From contig OX465592.1 in NCBI GenBank assembly GCA_950022655.1, forward strand, positions 2,844,623-2,908,622: a DNA stretch of 64,000 bases, written 5' to 3'. A model generated the notes under the pieces. That model did not search any database. It was not told where the DNA came from and saw nothing but the letters and a program-made list of their open reading frames with translations. Both the position numbers and the translations under genes were made by a program. Every line of letters begins with the position of its first letter. The stretch's first letter is position 1. Positions 54,701-62,540 of the stretch are shown here, in pieces. This stretch comes from Alentia gelatinosa. Its lineage: Eukaryota > Annelida > Polychaeta > Phyllodocida > Polynoidae.

Positions 54701-56674
54701 GAGCAGAGATTGCTATGACGAAATTCAAATGCCTATAACTTCGGAACGGTGTCGCCGATTTTGCTTAATTCCTAGGGGAAGTGAAGTTGCGAATTCTGTA
54801 CGACATGTCCATAGCTGTCATGAATCAACGACAATTTGGGCGACATTTTCAATCACGTGACCCCACGATTGTCGTGACTGAAAAACACGTTTGGCTGCCC
54901 TACGCCTCTTAGACTCACGACATATCGCCTATTCACTAAAGTGTCGTGTCTATCGAACACTGACGGCAAGAACACGTCGCCCATAACGATTGTCGTGACT
55001 GAAAAACAGGGCCCTGGTCGTTCAGTGCGTTTGGTTGCTGCTCTTGTTTCTTCGTCGCTACTGCTATCGGATGAGGTGGGGTCTGACTGGATGGAACTGT
55101 TGTCGGTGCTGTATGATGTTTCAAGGTCTTTTGTTAGCTGTTGTTTCATGTTATCTTCCACTTGGGTTGCTTGTTTGGCGTTAGTGGAGGTGTTGGAATA
55201 TATTTTAGCCGGTACTACAGTCCTCGTGGTGGTCGTGGTGTGCTGCCTCGTTCTCGGCCTCATCCTCGTCTTCTGTAATTCTCTTTGTTATTTTATATTT
55301 TAGCCGGTACTACAGTCCTCGTGGTGGTCGTGGTGTGCTGCCTCGTACTCGGCCTTATCCTTCTCCTCTGTAATTCTCTTTGTTATTTTATATTTTAGCC
55401 GGTACTACAGTCCTCATGGTGGTCGTGGTGTGCTGCCTCGTTCTCGGCCTCATCCTCGTCCTCTGTATTTCTTGTTGTTATTTTATATTTTAGCCGGTAC
55501 TAACGCCTCGTGGTGGTCGTGGTGTGCTGCCTCGTTCTCGGCCTCATCCTCGTCCTCTGTAATTCTCTTTGTTATTTTATATTTTAGCCGGTACTACAGT
55601 CCTCGTGGTGGTCGTGGTGTGCTGCCTCGTTCTCGGCCTTATCCTCGTCCTCTGTAATTATCTTTGTTATTTTATATTTTAGCCAGTACTACCGTCCTCA
55701 TGGTGGTCGTGGTGTGCTGCCTCGTTCTCGGCCTCATCCTCGTCCTCTGTAATTCTCTTTGTTATTTTATATTTTAGCCGGTACTACAGTCCTCGTGGTG
55801 GTCGTGGTGTGCTGCCTCGTACTCGGCCTCATCCTCGTCCTCTGTAATTCTCTTTGTTATTTTATATTTTAGCCAGTACTACCGTCCTCGTGGTGGTCGT
55901 GGTGTGCTGCCTCGTACTCGGCCTCATCCTCGTCCTCTGTAATTCTCTTTGTTATTTTATATTTTAGCCGGTACTACAGTCCTCGTGGTGGTCGTGGTGT
56001 GCTGCCTCGTTCTCGGCCTTATCCTCGTCCTCTGTAATTCTCTTTGTTATTTTATATTTTAGCCGGTACTACAGTCCTCGTGGTGGTCGTGGTGTGCTGC
56101 CTCGTACTCGGCCTCATCCTCATCCTCTGTAATTCTCTTTGTTATTTTATATTTTAGCCGGTACTACAGTCCTCCTGATGGTCGTGGTGTGCTGCCTCGT
56201 TCTCGGCCTCATCCTCGTCCTCTGTAATTCTCTTTGTTATTTTATATTTTAGCCGGTACTACAGTCCTCGTGGTGGTCGTGGTGTGCTGCCTCATACTCG
56301 GCCTCATCCTCGTCCTCTGTAATTCTCTTTGTTATTTTATATTTTAGCCGGTACTACCGTCCTCGTGGTGGTCGTGGTGTGCTGCCTCGTACTCGGCCTC
56401 ATCCTCGTCCTCTGTATTTCTCGTTGTTATTTTATATTTTAGCCGGTACTACCGTCCTCGTGGTGGTCGTGGTGTGCTGCCTCGTACTCGGCCTCATCCT
56501 CGTCCTCTGTATTTCTTGTTGTTATTTTATATTTTAGCCGGTACTACCGTCCTCGTGGTGGTTGTGGTGTGCTGTCTCGTACTCGGCCTCATCCTCGTTG
56601 TTGTCGCTGGTTTTCTCTTCTGGCGGCGTTACCGGAAGTACCGTCGACTTCCTGCCACCACCTTTGCATCCTAG
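45617..56674 (+). CDS. Single-pass membrane protein with a C-type lectin-like domain, six coding exons
   Basis: Joining 45617-45722, 48147-48395, 50128-50295, 51872-51919, 52438-52458 and 56538-56674 gives 242 codons, with every junction in phase 1. Residues 1-28 are a signal peptide. Residues 36-174 are a CTLD with an N-terminal Cys-rich extension (CGDFSDATCGVVPGACIC), FWLGL, FVWEDGS, LNW and MWSPEDC. A Ser/Thr/Pro stalk (175-197), a Val/Leu/Cys transmembrane helix (about 202-225) and a 17-residue basic tail follow. No EPN or QPD motif is seen, so calcium-dependent sugar binding is doubtful. The protein is probably a cell-surface recognition or adhesion receptor; ligand unknown. Arrays touch two of its acceptors. 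Confidence 0.87.
45785..46480. repeat. 35-bp minisatellite in intron 1
   Basis: About nineteen units of TATGATGCCTGGAGGCATTC plus CCGGGCATAGTACGC. The palindromic core ATGCCT-GG-AGGCAT is shared with the 34-bp array at 18806-19172, although the rest of the unit differs. A block at 46130-46205 is duplicated at 46250-46320. Confidence 0.95.
46975..47160. repeat. Foldback repeat, family F, in intron 1
   Basis: GGAAACCAAGTACCGGTGAA and GAAAGTCAAAAAG are mirrored by GACTTTCTTTCACCAG; centre AATTATTGCCC and GGGAAGTAATTTTTCC. Confidence 0.7.
47500..48146. repeat. ~144-bp array that repeats the 3' splice site of the first CTLD exon
   Basis: Acceptors of the form CTGCTCTTATTTTTCCAG end at 47572, 47859, 48003 and 48146, with a variant (CTGCTCTTTCTTTACAG) at 47715; steps are 143-144 bp. 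The last is the genuine exon edge. Each upstream copy carries the first 70-100 bases of the exon. Copy 2 still encodes GGSCGGFSDTTC and PGACIC, against GGSCGDFSDATC and PGACIC in the real exon. Copy 4 has lost one G and is frameshifted. Confidence 0.92.
48147..48395 (+). CDS. CTLD membrane gene, exon 2 (first half of the domain)
   Basis: Acceptor TTATTTTTCCAG. Encodes GDFSDATCGVVPGACICARY, DSRIVSLHSLQENEM and DFWLGLRFV. The donor GTCG|GTCGGT at 48395/48396 keeps phase 1 and joins to DGDFVWEDGS; the donor ACTCAG|GTTTGT nine bases earlier is nearer consensus but would break the frame. The exon parallels 63449-63703. Confidence 0.85.
48413..48560. mobile_element. MITE family E in intron 2
   Basis: TTTATCCTACCCCTAATATA at the left and GGTAGGATAAAAT at the right, with TTAACATTGAG inside. 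Confidence 0.6.
48578..48698. repeat. Foldback with ~26-bp arms in intron 2
   Basis: GTTTTAATCTTGGCCACCGC and ATGCCAC are inverted at 48671-48698 with one or two mismatches; the loop contains CTTCACTCGACTTCGCCTCA. Confidence 0.8.
48735..48975. repeat. Dispersed repeat, family K, in intron 2
   Basis: GCATGCTCGCATGCCCTATA, CATTGCCTAAAGGTTAGAG and GCCCAACTGACCATGACCAA match 25555-25800. The 117-aa ORF that overlaps it is not a gene. Confidence 0.7.
49000..50110. other. AT-rich remainder of intron 2
   Basis: No exon is recognised. AAATCTGTGTTTCAG at 49915-49929 duplicates the genuine acceptor sequence at 50115-50127 but is followed by non-coding A-rich sequence. Confidence 0.5.
50128..50295 (+). 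CDS. CTLD membrane gene, exon 3 (second half of the domain)
   Basis: Acceptor AATCTGTGTTTCAG. Encodes DGDFVWEDGSVTDFLNWEKE, CYKFSSATGMWSPEDC and REACRFAHG. It supplies the long-loop region and the last conserved cysteines of the CTLD. Ends in phase 1 at CCATG|GTTGGT. Confidence 0.9.
50335..50460. mobile_element. Foldback element in intron 3
   Basis: AGAAACCAAACGAGAGTCAA is mirrored by GAGTTTGGTTTCG; the centre GTGTATTACTACGCGAAGCG resembles the inverted family B centre. The left arm (TAGTAGAAACCAA) is also found at 18577. Confidence 0.65.
50461..50711. mobile_element. MITE family E in intron 3
   Basis: TTTATCCTACCCTTCTCTAT at the left and TTTATTAGGGGTAGGATAAA at the right are inverted termini; the interior has ATGCCTATGGACC. 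Confidence 0.7.
50740..51112 (-). mobile_element. Element M, inverted copy in intron 3
   Basis: CGTCCTTACTGTGGACGAAA is mirrored by GTTTCATCCACAGTAAGGAC. The minus-strand frame from 50932 reads MKKRHFNDLL, then HEHYYY, TPGSGQY and IDIRTQVYNN, as at 34817. The two copies differ at many third codon positions in this frame. Confidence 0.7.
51113..51871. other. AT-rich remainder of intron 3
   Basis: No exon or repeat that I can name; overlapping ORFs of about 80 codons on both strands lack features. Confidence 0.45.
51872..51919 (+). CDS. CTLD membrane gene, exon 4 (stalk)
   Basis: 48 bp, phase 1 at both ends, acceptor TTTTAATTTATAG, donor CATG|GTAAAT. Encodes STVLPTTKPTSPSQH, a likely O-glycosylated stalk. 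The donor is identical to that of exon 1 over eight bases. Confidence 0.72.
52438..52458 (+). CDS. CTLD membrane gene, probable 21-nt microexon
   Basis: Between acceptor ATTATCTGACAG and donor GTGACA|GTAATT, 21 bases in phase 1-1 encode SHARSD. It begins GTTCACA, like exon 4 (GTTCAAC). It may be optional: skipping it leaves the frame intact because exon 4 also ends in phase 1. Confidence 0.45.
52640..52694. repeat. Upstream fragment of the transmembrane-exon array
   Basis: GTCGTCATTGTCGTCCTCTG and TAATTCTCTTTGTTATTTTA match the end of the 95-bp unit. It has been separated from the array at 55200 by the insertion at 52695-55199. Confidence 0.8.
52808..52842 (-). ncRNA. Hammerhead-like hairpin near the element's 3' end
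   Basis: The minus strand has CTGAAGA, then A, a 5-bp stem GTCTC/GAGAC with a 7-base loop, and GAAA. This is the order of the hammerhead ribozyme core (CUGANGA, stem II, GAAA) reported for Penelope-like elements. One extra A precedes stem II and I cannot find the partner of stem III, so activity is doubtful. Confidence 0.3.
53310..53930. mobile_element. Nested insertion with a 17-bp duplicated flank
   Basis: GATATATGTTAAACATT occurs at 53292 and again at 53932, flanking about 620 bp. The long duplication resembles LINE- or SINE-type target duplication. The insert has a GC-rich half (53640-53880) with no recognisable gene. It interrupts the element's minus-strand frame near ATMFNIY. Confidence 0.6.
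54233..55017. mobile_element. Nested MITE with 27-bp inverted termini and a central foldback
   Basis: CCAGGGCCCTGTTTTTCAGT plus (A/C)ACGACA bounds both ends, 26 of 27 matching. In the middle, 54543-54755 is a long hairpin: TTTCGTCATAGCAACC and GCTCTGGTGGCCAGT on the left, inverted on the right (ACTGGCCACCAGAGC). It interrupts the host element's frame between TKRTER and SPKKTTT. Confidence 0.75.
55200..56537 (+). repeat. 95-bp array of alternative transmembrane exons with their 3' splice sites
   Basis: Acceptors TTTTATATTTTAG end at 55208 (ATATATTTTAG), 55303, 55398, 55493, 55587, 55682, 55777, 55872, 55967, 56062, 56157, 56252, 56347, 56442 and 56537, the last being the genuine exon edge. 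Each unit, read in the gene's phase, encodes GTTVLVVVVVCCLVLGLILV and about ten more residues ending in YFIF, then TAG, which is the acceptor TAG of the next unit. Only the unit at 55494-55587 (94 bp) is frameshifted. So thirteen units are intact potential terminal exons. Confidence 0.95.
56538..56674 (+). CDS. CTLD membrane gene, terminal exon (transmembrane helix and tail)
   Basis: In phase 1 after TTTTATATTTTAG. Encodes GTTVLVVVVVCCLVLGLILV, VVAGFLFWRRYRKYRRLP and ATTFAS, then TAG. This is a hydrophobic helix of about 25 residues followed by a basic stop-transfer segment, giving type I topology. It differs from the array units after GLIL, where they carry VLCNSLCYFIF and stop. Confidence 0.88.
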
Positions 56675-57915
56675 AACTAGCTGACTCCTTACCCATAGAA
56701 CACAGAGTGATTGCTAGTTCCACCATCACCCATCAGGAAATTGTATTTGTGGGACAACCGCTGTCATCAGTACTTAGTATCGATTCACAATCATCTGACA
56801 AGGTTACAACCCTTCTACGATAATCAAACAAATAATCCAATTTTAAACCCTTTTTCATTGGCCGACGAAAACTCCAGAGATTTTTTGAGTTCCCCTAAAA
56901 GCCTGTTTCTATTGGCAATCACCGATCTACAGTCAAGAACCATCGACAGACCTTTAGCACTGATGACCAAAATCAGTCAATGGAAACAGACTTTAAGGGG
57001 TACTTAAAATAGCTACGCCGTTTTTGTCAGCCAATGGACACGGCTCATAGCTGTACCCACCACCTGGTGTTTTGTTTGGTGTCAAGGACAAGATGGCCGT
57101 CTCCATAACAGAATAGCTATGTGCTCTATTCTAGGAGCTAATGTTATATTTCATCCAAGATGAATGAGTGCGGGATTCCAGAAGTGAACAATTCAATGGA
57201 TTGGGGTTGATCCTGTCAGTGGGTCATTTGTGGTATCTAAAGCCCTTTCCCCACCAACGCCGATTCTGGTCCTGATGGGCCTTACAATTGACTTCCCGAC
57301 ACCATACCAACTCTGTCGTGAGGTCAGCAAAAATCATGGTAGTGGAACAGGTTTCTGCGGTTTTGTCTACGTCACCTCACGTTAAGCTGTGATTGAAAAC
57401 GCCAATCGTAGAGGTCCCGATGAAATCCAACACGATGGATTTTTCGTAGCCTGCCATAGGGTATCGTAGCCTATCGGGAAGATATCACAGTCATCCAGTA
57501 TGATTCACAGATTGAATCACGACAGAGGACTACGATTCTGGGACCTCCCGATAGGCTACGATTTGGCCATTTCAAATCGTAGCCATTGGGAAGTATGTCA
57601 TAGACCATTGAGGCAGGTCGGGGCAGGGCTTTACTTGACATTGCCCCAGCCAGACAGTTCTACACACGAGTGGTTCAGTGAGACACTTGTAGTGATTGGT
57701 CATGGTCAGCTGGACATTCCTCAAAGATGTATTTCTTGCTGAGTGAGCACATATTGTTTTATCTATTTTTTTATCCTTTGATATCTACTGCTGCCTTTCT
57801 GACATTCTTCATTTGTTTGTATGTCATGCTTGAGAAAAATAAATTCATTTTTCGAGAATTAAAACGTTTGCTATCATTTTGTCTATAGTGATTTTGGATG
57901 ATGTTATTGGGCTCT
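56675..57915. other. Intergenic stretch downstream of the CTLD membrane gene
   Basis: Contains a family L remnant (56850-57048), one unit of the 0.5-2.3 kb repeat (57080-57130), and a hairpin with 16-bp perfect arms ATCGTAGCCTATCGGG (57463-57478) and its inverse (57547-57562). No exon is recognised. Confidence 0.5.
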
Positions 57916-57922
57916 TGTCCTA

Positions 57923-58106
57923 AGCGCAAGATCCACTGAGGCGATTTTCCATGCGAATTTGGGTTCGCAGACGTTCGCAGACATTTGCATGGACATGCGA
58001 ATGCCTTGCGACAATATTCAATATATTGAATATAATCGCATGGGATTCGCACAGTCTCATGGATCGCAGACGCATTCGCTTGGTCGCCTTAGTGGATCCT
58101 AGCGCT
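57923..58106. mobile_element. Solitary PIF-like MITE of the 20.3-kb family
   Basis: AGCGCAAGATCCACTGAGGC at the left and GCCTTAGTGGATCCTAGCGC at the right; CTA before and TTA after. The centre CAATATATTGAATAT is shared with 20380-20400. Confidence 0.8.
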
Positions 58107-58139
58107 TTAGGCATGGTGTTCACATACTACAATAAAAAT

Positions 58140-58375
58140 CTAAAGGCATATCGGACAATTCATGCACCTGGTGATTTTTTGAATATTGTAATTTATCAGT
58201 CAAAACTGGTTCCTTGGGATTCATTCTAATTCGAAATTAGTAAACCCAATGTTTTGTCCAGTTTATCCAATTTTAATAGGTATTATAGGCTAATTTACAT
58301 TTGCTTGATTTACTTGTGTACTAGAACACTTGGAGATGGTCATATTCAAATTTCAAGAAAATGACATAAGTTTCA
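58140..58375. repeat. Fragment of the TTAA-flanked MITE family
   Basis: AAAGGCATATCGGACAATTC is the terminus, and ACTTGGAGATGGTCATATTC lies inside, as in 15871-16391. Confidence 0.6.
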
Positions 58376-58560
58376 AGGCTTTGGCTGCGGGCAGTAATTT
58401 TTCTAAACCTTACCAAGTACTTTGACTTTCTCTCTCCAGAAACTTGGTTTTCCTATTCCATATACCTTGAAATGTAATTTAATAATAATAAATAGTGTTA
58501 TTTGCTTATCCGCCATCAAATGCGAAGCCAGATCTAAGCTTATCGAGTAACTTGACACTC
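58375..58560. repeat. Foldback repeat, family F (partial)
   Basis: GCTGCGGGCAGTAATTTTTC, ACCAAGTACTTTGACTTTC and ACTTGGTTTTCCTATTCC match 45010-45110. Confidence 0.6.
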
Positions 58561-58879
58561 TACGTTTTCTCCCCACTGCGCTTTCCATATGAATTTTGTA
58601 AGAGACAATCTGATTGGTCTAAAAGTCAACCTTGGCTAGGATTCTTGATTATTAAACAGACCCCTGGATCACTAAGTTCTTGGCATCTTGGGTGGTGGGA
58701 GTTAGTCCTAAACAAATCAGTCTACTCTTACTGACAGAGATACGGTGACGAAACCCGCCGAGTGCATTACGATTATATTTGTTGGTCAACTAGAGGGCAC
58801 TAATCAGTGAGAGGCAGCATCTGACCGCTTATCTGTGTGTGGCACCCTCCAAAACTCCTCACTGAATGACCAATTATGT

Positions 58880-59330
58880 CAATTATCGGTACGCACCATG
58901 AGTTATTTCCAATGTCCCGTTGAAATTATCAGCATGTTGATAAACTTTTGGCGAGCGATCTAGGAACATTGACTGGCAACAATAGAACATCTCAAGGTGA
59001 CATTCACTAATCGTTGGTTGACCCTTACCTAGCTGCCCCACATCTATCGACTGTGTCGGCCACCCAATCAGGGGCCATTTACCAACGTTACTGTCAGTGA
59101 CTGGATTTATCAACATGTTGATAAACTTTTGGCGACCGATTTAAGAACATTGAACCACAACTCATCAGTGACAAAAGAACATCTCCAGGAGGTGGTTTCA
59201 CTAATCGTAGGCTGACCCTTGCCCAGCTGTCCTACATCTACCGACTGGGGCTGACTCCGCCTGAGACAAAGTACCGTTCCTTTGTCGCCTACAAAGGTAC
59301 ATCAATGTTCCAAAATAGGTACAATCACCC
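58880..59330. repeat. Two overlapping decayed copies of the 11-kb PIF-like MITE family
   Basis: ATCAACATGTTGATAAACTT, GTTGACCCTT.CCTAGCTG and CATCTATCGACTG-type segments occur twice, at 58930-59050 and 59100-59250, matching 11170-11330. Confidence 0.6.
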
Positions 59331-59715
59331 CTAACAAGGAACAGAATCTCACGAGATTTTGACTTTAAACAGGTTTAAAACTTAGAGGGGTACTTTGGTG
59401 AGACAAATGTGCTTTACACATTCTCCCCCAGTCTGTGAGCCTCAGTTGTCCTAAATTACACGGGGAAGTACCCTGAGTCGGCGACTGTGTACCCTGTGTA
59501 CCCTGTGATGGGGTGTAGGGGGTTTTGGGGTGAGACTATATACCCGGTAAGTCTTCCCATGTGAATTCAGTCCGCCATGGTTCCATGAGACTGCAGAACA
59601 CCCCAATCTGTGAAACTTTGTTCGGAAATAGGTACATTGGACTTAAGCTGCACAAACCATGTAAAGTCTTGGTCTCAGCTTCCATCTACACAATCGGCTG
59701 AGCCTGATTGTGGTC
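59331..59715. other. Stretch before the 49-bp array, no gene seen
   Basis: Contains a short family A-like scrap (CCCCTAACAAGGAACAGAAT) and GTACCCTGTG repeats. No exon is recognised. Confidence 0.4.
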
Positions 59716-59717
59716 AG

Positions 59718-62405
59718 TTTAACGCGGGATCCTGGAGATACTGGGTATCTGGTGTTAGCTCGTCAATTTAACGCGGGATCCTGGAGATACTGGGTATCTG
59801 GTGTTAGCTTGTCAGTTTAACACGGGATCCTGGAGATACTGGGTATCTGGTGTTAGCTCGTCAGTTTAACGCGGGATCCTGGAGATACTGGGTATCTGGC
59901 GTTAGCTCGTCAGTTTAACACGGGGATCCTGGAGATACTGGGTATCTGGCGTTAGCTCGTCAGTTTAACGCGGGAACCTGGAGATACTGGGTATCTGGTG
60001 TTAGCTCGTCAGTTTAACGCGGGATCCTGGAGATACTGGGTATCTGGTGTTAGCTCGTCAGTTTAACAGGGATCCTGGAGATACTGGGTATCTGGTGTTA
60101 GCTCGTCAGTTTAACGCGGGATCCTGGAGATACTGGGTATCTGGCGTTAGCTCGTCAGTTTAACGCGGGATCCTGGAGATACTGGGTATCTGGTGTTAGC
60201 TCGTCAGTTTAACACGGGGATCCTGGAGATACTGGGTATCTGGTGTTAGCTCGTCAGTTTAACGCGGGATCCTGGAGATACTGGGTATCTGGTGTTAGCT
60301 CGTCAGTTTAACAGGGATCCTGGAGATACTGGGTATCTGGTGTTAGCTCGTCAGTTTAACGCGGGATCCTGGAGATACTGGGTATCTGGCGTTAGCTCGT
60401 CAGTTTAACGCGGGATCCTGGAGATACTGGGTATCTGGTGTTAGCTCGTCAGTTTAACGCGGGATCCTGGAGATACTGGGTATCTGGCGTTAGCTCGTCA
60501 GTTTAACGCGGGATCCTGGAGATACTGGGTATCTGGTGTTAGCTCGTCAGTTTAACGCGGGATCCTGGAGATACTGGGTATCTGGTGTTAGCTCGTCAGT
60601 TTAACACGGGGATCCTGGAGATACTGGGTATCTGGTGTTAGCTCGTCAGTTTAACACGGGATCCTGGAGATACTGGGTATCTGGTGTTAGCTCGTCAGTT
60701 TAACGCGGGATCCTGGAGATACTGGGTATCTGGTGTTAGTTCGTGAGTTTAACGCGGGATCCTGGAGATACTGGGTATCTGGTGTTAGCTCGTCAGTTTA
60801 ACGCGGGATCCTGGAGATACTGGGTATCTGGCGTTAGCTCGTCAGTTTAACACGGGATCCTGGAGATACTGGGTATCTGGTGTTAGCTCGTCAGTTTAAC
60901 ACGGGGATCCTGGAGATACTGGGTATCTGGTGTTAGCTCGTGAGTTAAACACGGGATCCTGGAGATACTGGGTATCTGGCGTTAGCTCGTCAGTTTAACG
61001 CGGGATCCTGGAGATACTGGGTATCTGGTGTTAGCTCGTGAGTTTAACGCGGGATCCTGGAGATACTGGGTATCTGGTGTTAGCTCGTCAGTTTAACGCG
61101 GGATCCTGGAGATACTGGGTATCTGGTGTTAGCTCGTCAGTTTAACACGGGGATCCTGGAGATACTGGGTATCTGGTGTTAGCTCGTCAGTTTAACACGG
61201 GGATCCTGGAGATACTGGGTATCTGGTGTTAGCTCGTCAGTTTAACACGGGATCCTGGAGATACTGGGTATCTGGTGTTAGCTCGTCAGTTTAACGCGGG
61301 ATCCTGGAGATACTGGGTATCTGGCGTTAGCTCGTCAGTTTAACAGGGATCCTGGAGATACTGGGTATCTGGCGTTAGCTCGTCAGTTTAACGCGGGATC
61401 CTGGAGATACTGGGTATCTGGTGTTAGCTCGTCAGTTTAACGCGGGATCCTGGAGATACTGGGTATCTGGCGTTAGCTCGTCAGTTTAACGCGGGATCCT
61501 GGAGATACTGGGTATCTGGTGTTAGCTCGTCAGTTTAACAGGGATCCTGGAGATACTGGGTATCTGGTGTTAGCTCGTCAGTTTAACACGGGATCCTGGA
61601 GATACTGGGTATCTGGCGTTAGCTCGTCAGTTTAACGCGGGATCCTGGAGATACTGGGTATCTGGTGTTAGCTCGTCAGTTTAACGCGGGATCCTGGAGA
61701 TACTGGGTATCTGGTGTTAGCTCGTCAGTTTAACAGGGATCCTTGAGATACTGGGTATCTGGCGTTAGCTCGTCAGTTTAACACGGGATCCTGGAGATAC
61801 TGGGTATCTGGTGTTAGCTCGTCAGTTTAACGCGGGATCCTGGAGATACTGGGTATCTGGTGTTAGCTCGTCAGTTTAACGCGGGATCCTGGAGATACTG
61901 GGTATCTGGCGTAAGCTCGTCAGTTTAACGCGGGATCCTGGAGATACTGGGTATCTGGTGTTAGCTCGTCAGTTTAACGCGGGATCCTGGAGATACTGGG
62001 TATCTGGCGTTAGCTCGTCAGTTTAACGCGGGATCCTGGAGATACTGGGTATCTGGTGTTAGCTCGTCAGTTTAACGCGGGATCCTGGAGATACTGGGTA
62101 TCTGGTGTTAGCTCGTCAGTTTAACACGGGATCCTGGAGATACTGGGTATCTGGCGTTAGCTCGTCAGTTTAACGCGGGATCCTGGAGATACTGGGTATC
62201 TGGCGTTAGCTCGTCAGTTTAACGTGGGATCCTGGAGATACTGGGTATCTGGTGTTAGCTCGTCAGTTTAACAGGGATCCTGAAGATACTGGGTATCTGG
62301 CGTTAGCTCGTCAGTTTAACACGGGATCCTGGAGATACTGGGTATCTGGCGTTAGCTCGTCAGTTTAACACGGGATCCTGGAGATACTGGGTATCTGGTG
62401 TTGGC
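59718..62405. repeat. 49-bp minisatellite, about 55 copies, upstream of a CTLD gene
   Basis: Units contain GTCAGTTTAACGCGGGATCC, TGGAGATACTGGGTATCTGG and (C/T)GTTAGCTC. Variation is confined mostly to CGCGGG, CACGGG, CACGGGG or CAGGG and to GGTGTT or GGCGTT. Nearly every unit has a GGATCC site. The array ends about 45 bp before the start codon at 62453, so its last units lie in the promoter or 5' untranslated region. Confidence 0.97.
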
Positions 62406-62452
62406 TCGTGTTACAATGGAGCGCACCTCACTAGAGAGTCCTCCCCTTCACG

Positions 62453-62540
62453 ATGAGGCTGGAGCACTGTGCTGTGTGCTGCCACATTGTGCTGGCTGCT
62501 TTCTGCTGGGCGAGTGTAGGAGGTGACACCAGTACGACCG
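62453..62540 (+). CDS. Second CTLD gene, exon 1 (signal peptide)
   Basis: ATG at 62453 after a 45-bp leader outside the array. The hydrophobic core is CCHIVLAAFCWASV. The donor GACCG|GTAGGT leaves phase 1. A poly-C run in the intron (62568-62590) produces a spurious extension of the frame. Confidence 0.8.

Larger units (their letters stand above)
52695..55199 (-). mobile_element. Retroelement-like insertion splitting the array (Penelope-like?)
   Basis: It is flanked by ATATT (52690-52694 and 55200-55204) and interrupts a 95-bp unit. On the minus strand the 3' part carries a hairpin with CTGAAGAAG and GACGAAACG, a pattern I associate with Penelope-like elements. A polar frame (SDSSSDEETRAATKRTER near 55030-55060; PTSDHHRHPAPRPD near 54090) is cut by two later insertions. 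No reverse transcriptase or GIY-YIG motif is visible, so it is non-autonomous or decayed. Confidence 0.5.

Noticed and set aside
53902..55263. Two minus-strand polar ORFs as host genes
   Set aside because: They lie inside the 2.5-kb insertion, are interrupted by nested elements, and their outer parts read into the 95-bp array.
59718..62405. CRISPR array
   Set aside because: The units are contiguous with no unique spacers, no cas genes occur, and the context is an animal genome; it is an ordinary minisatellite.
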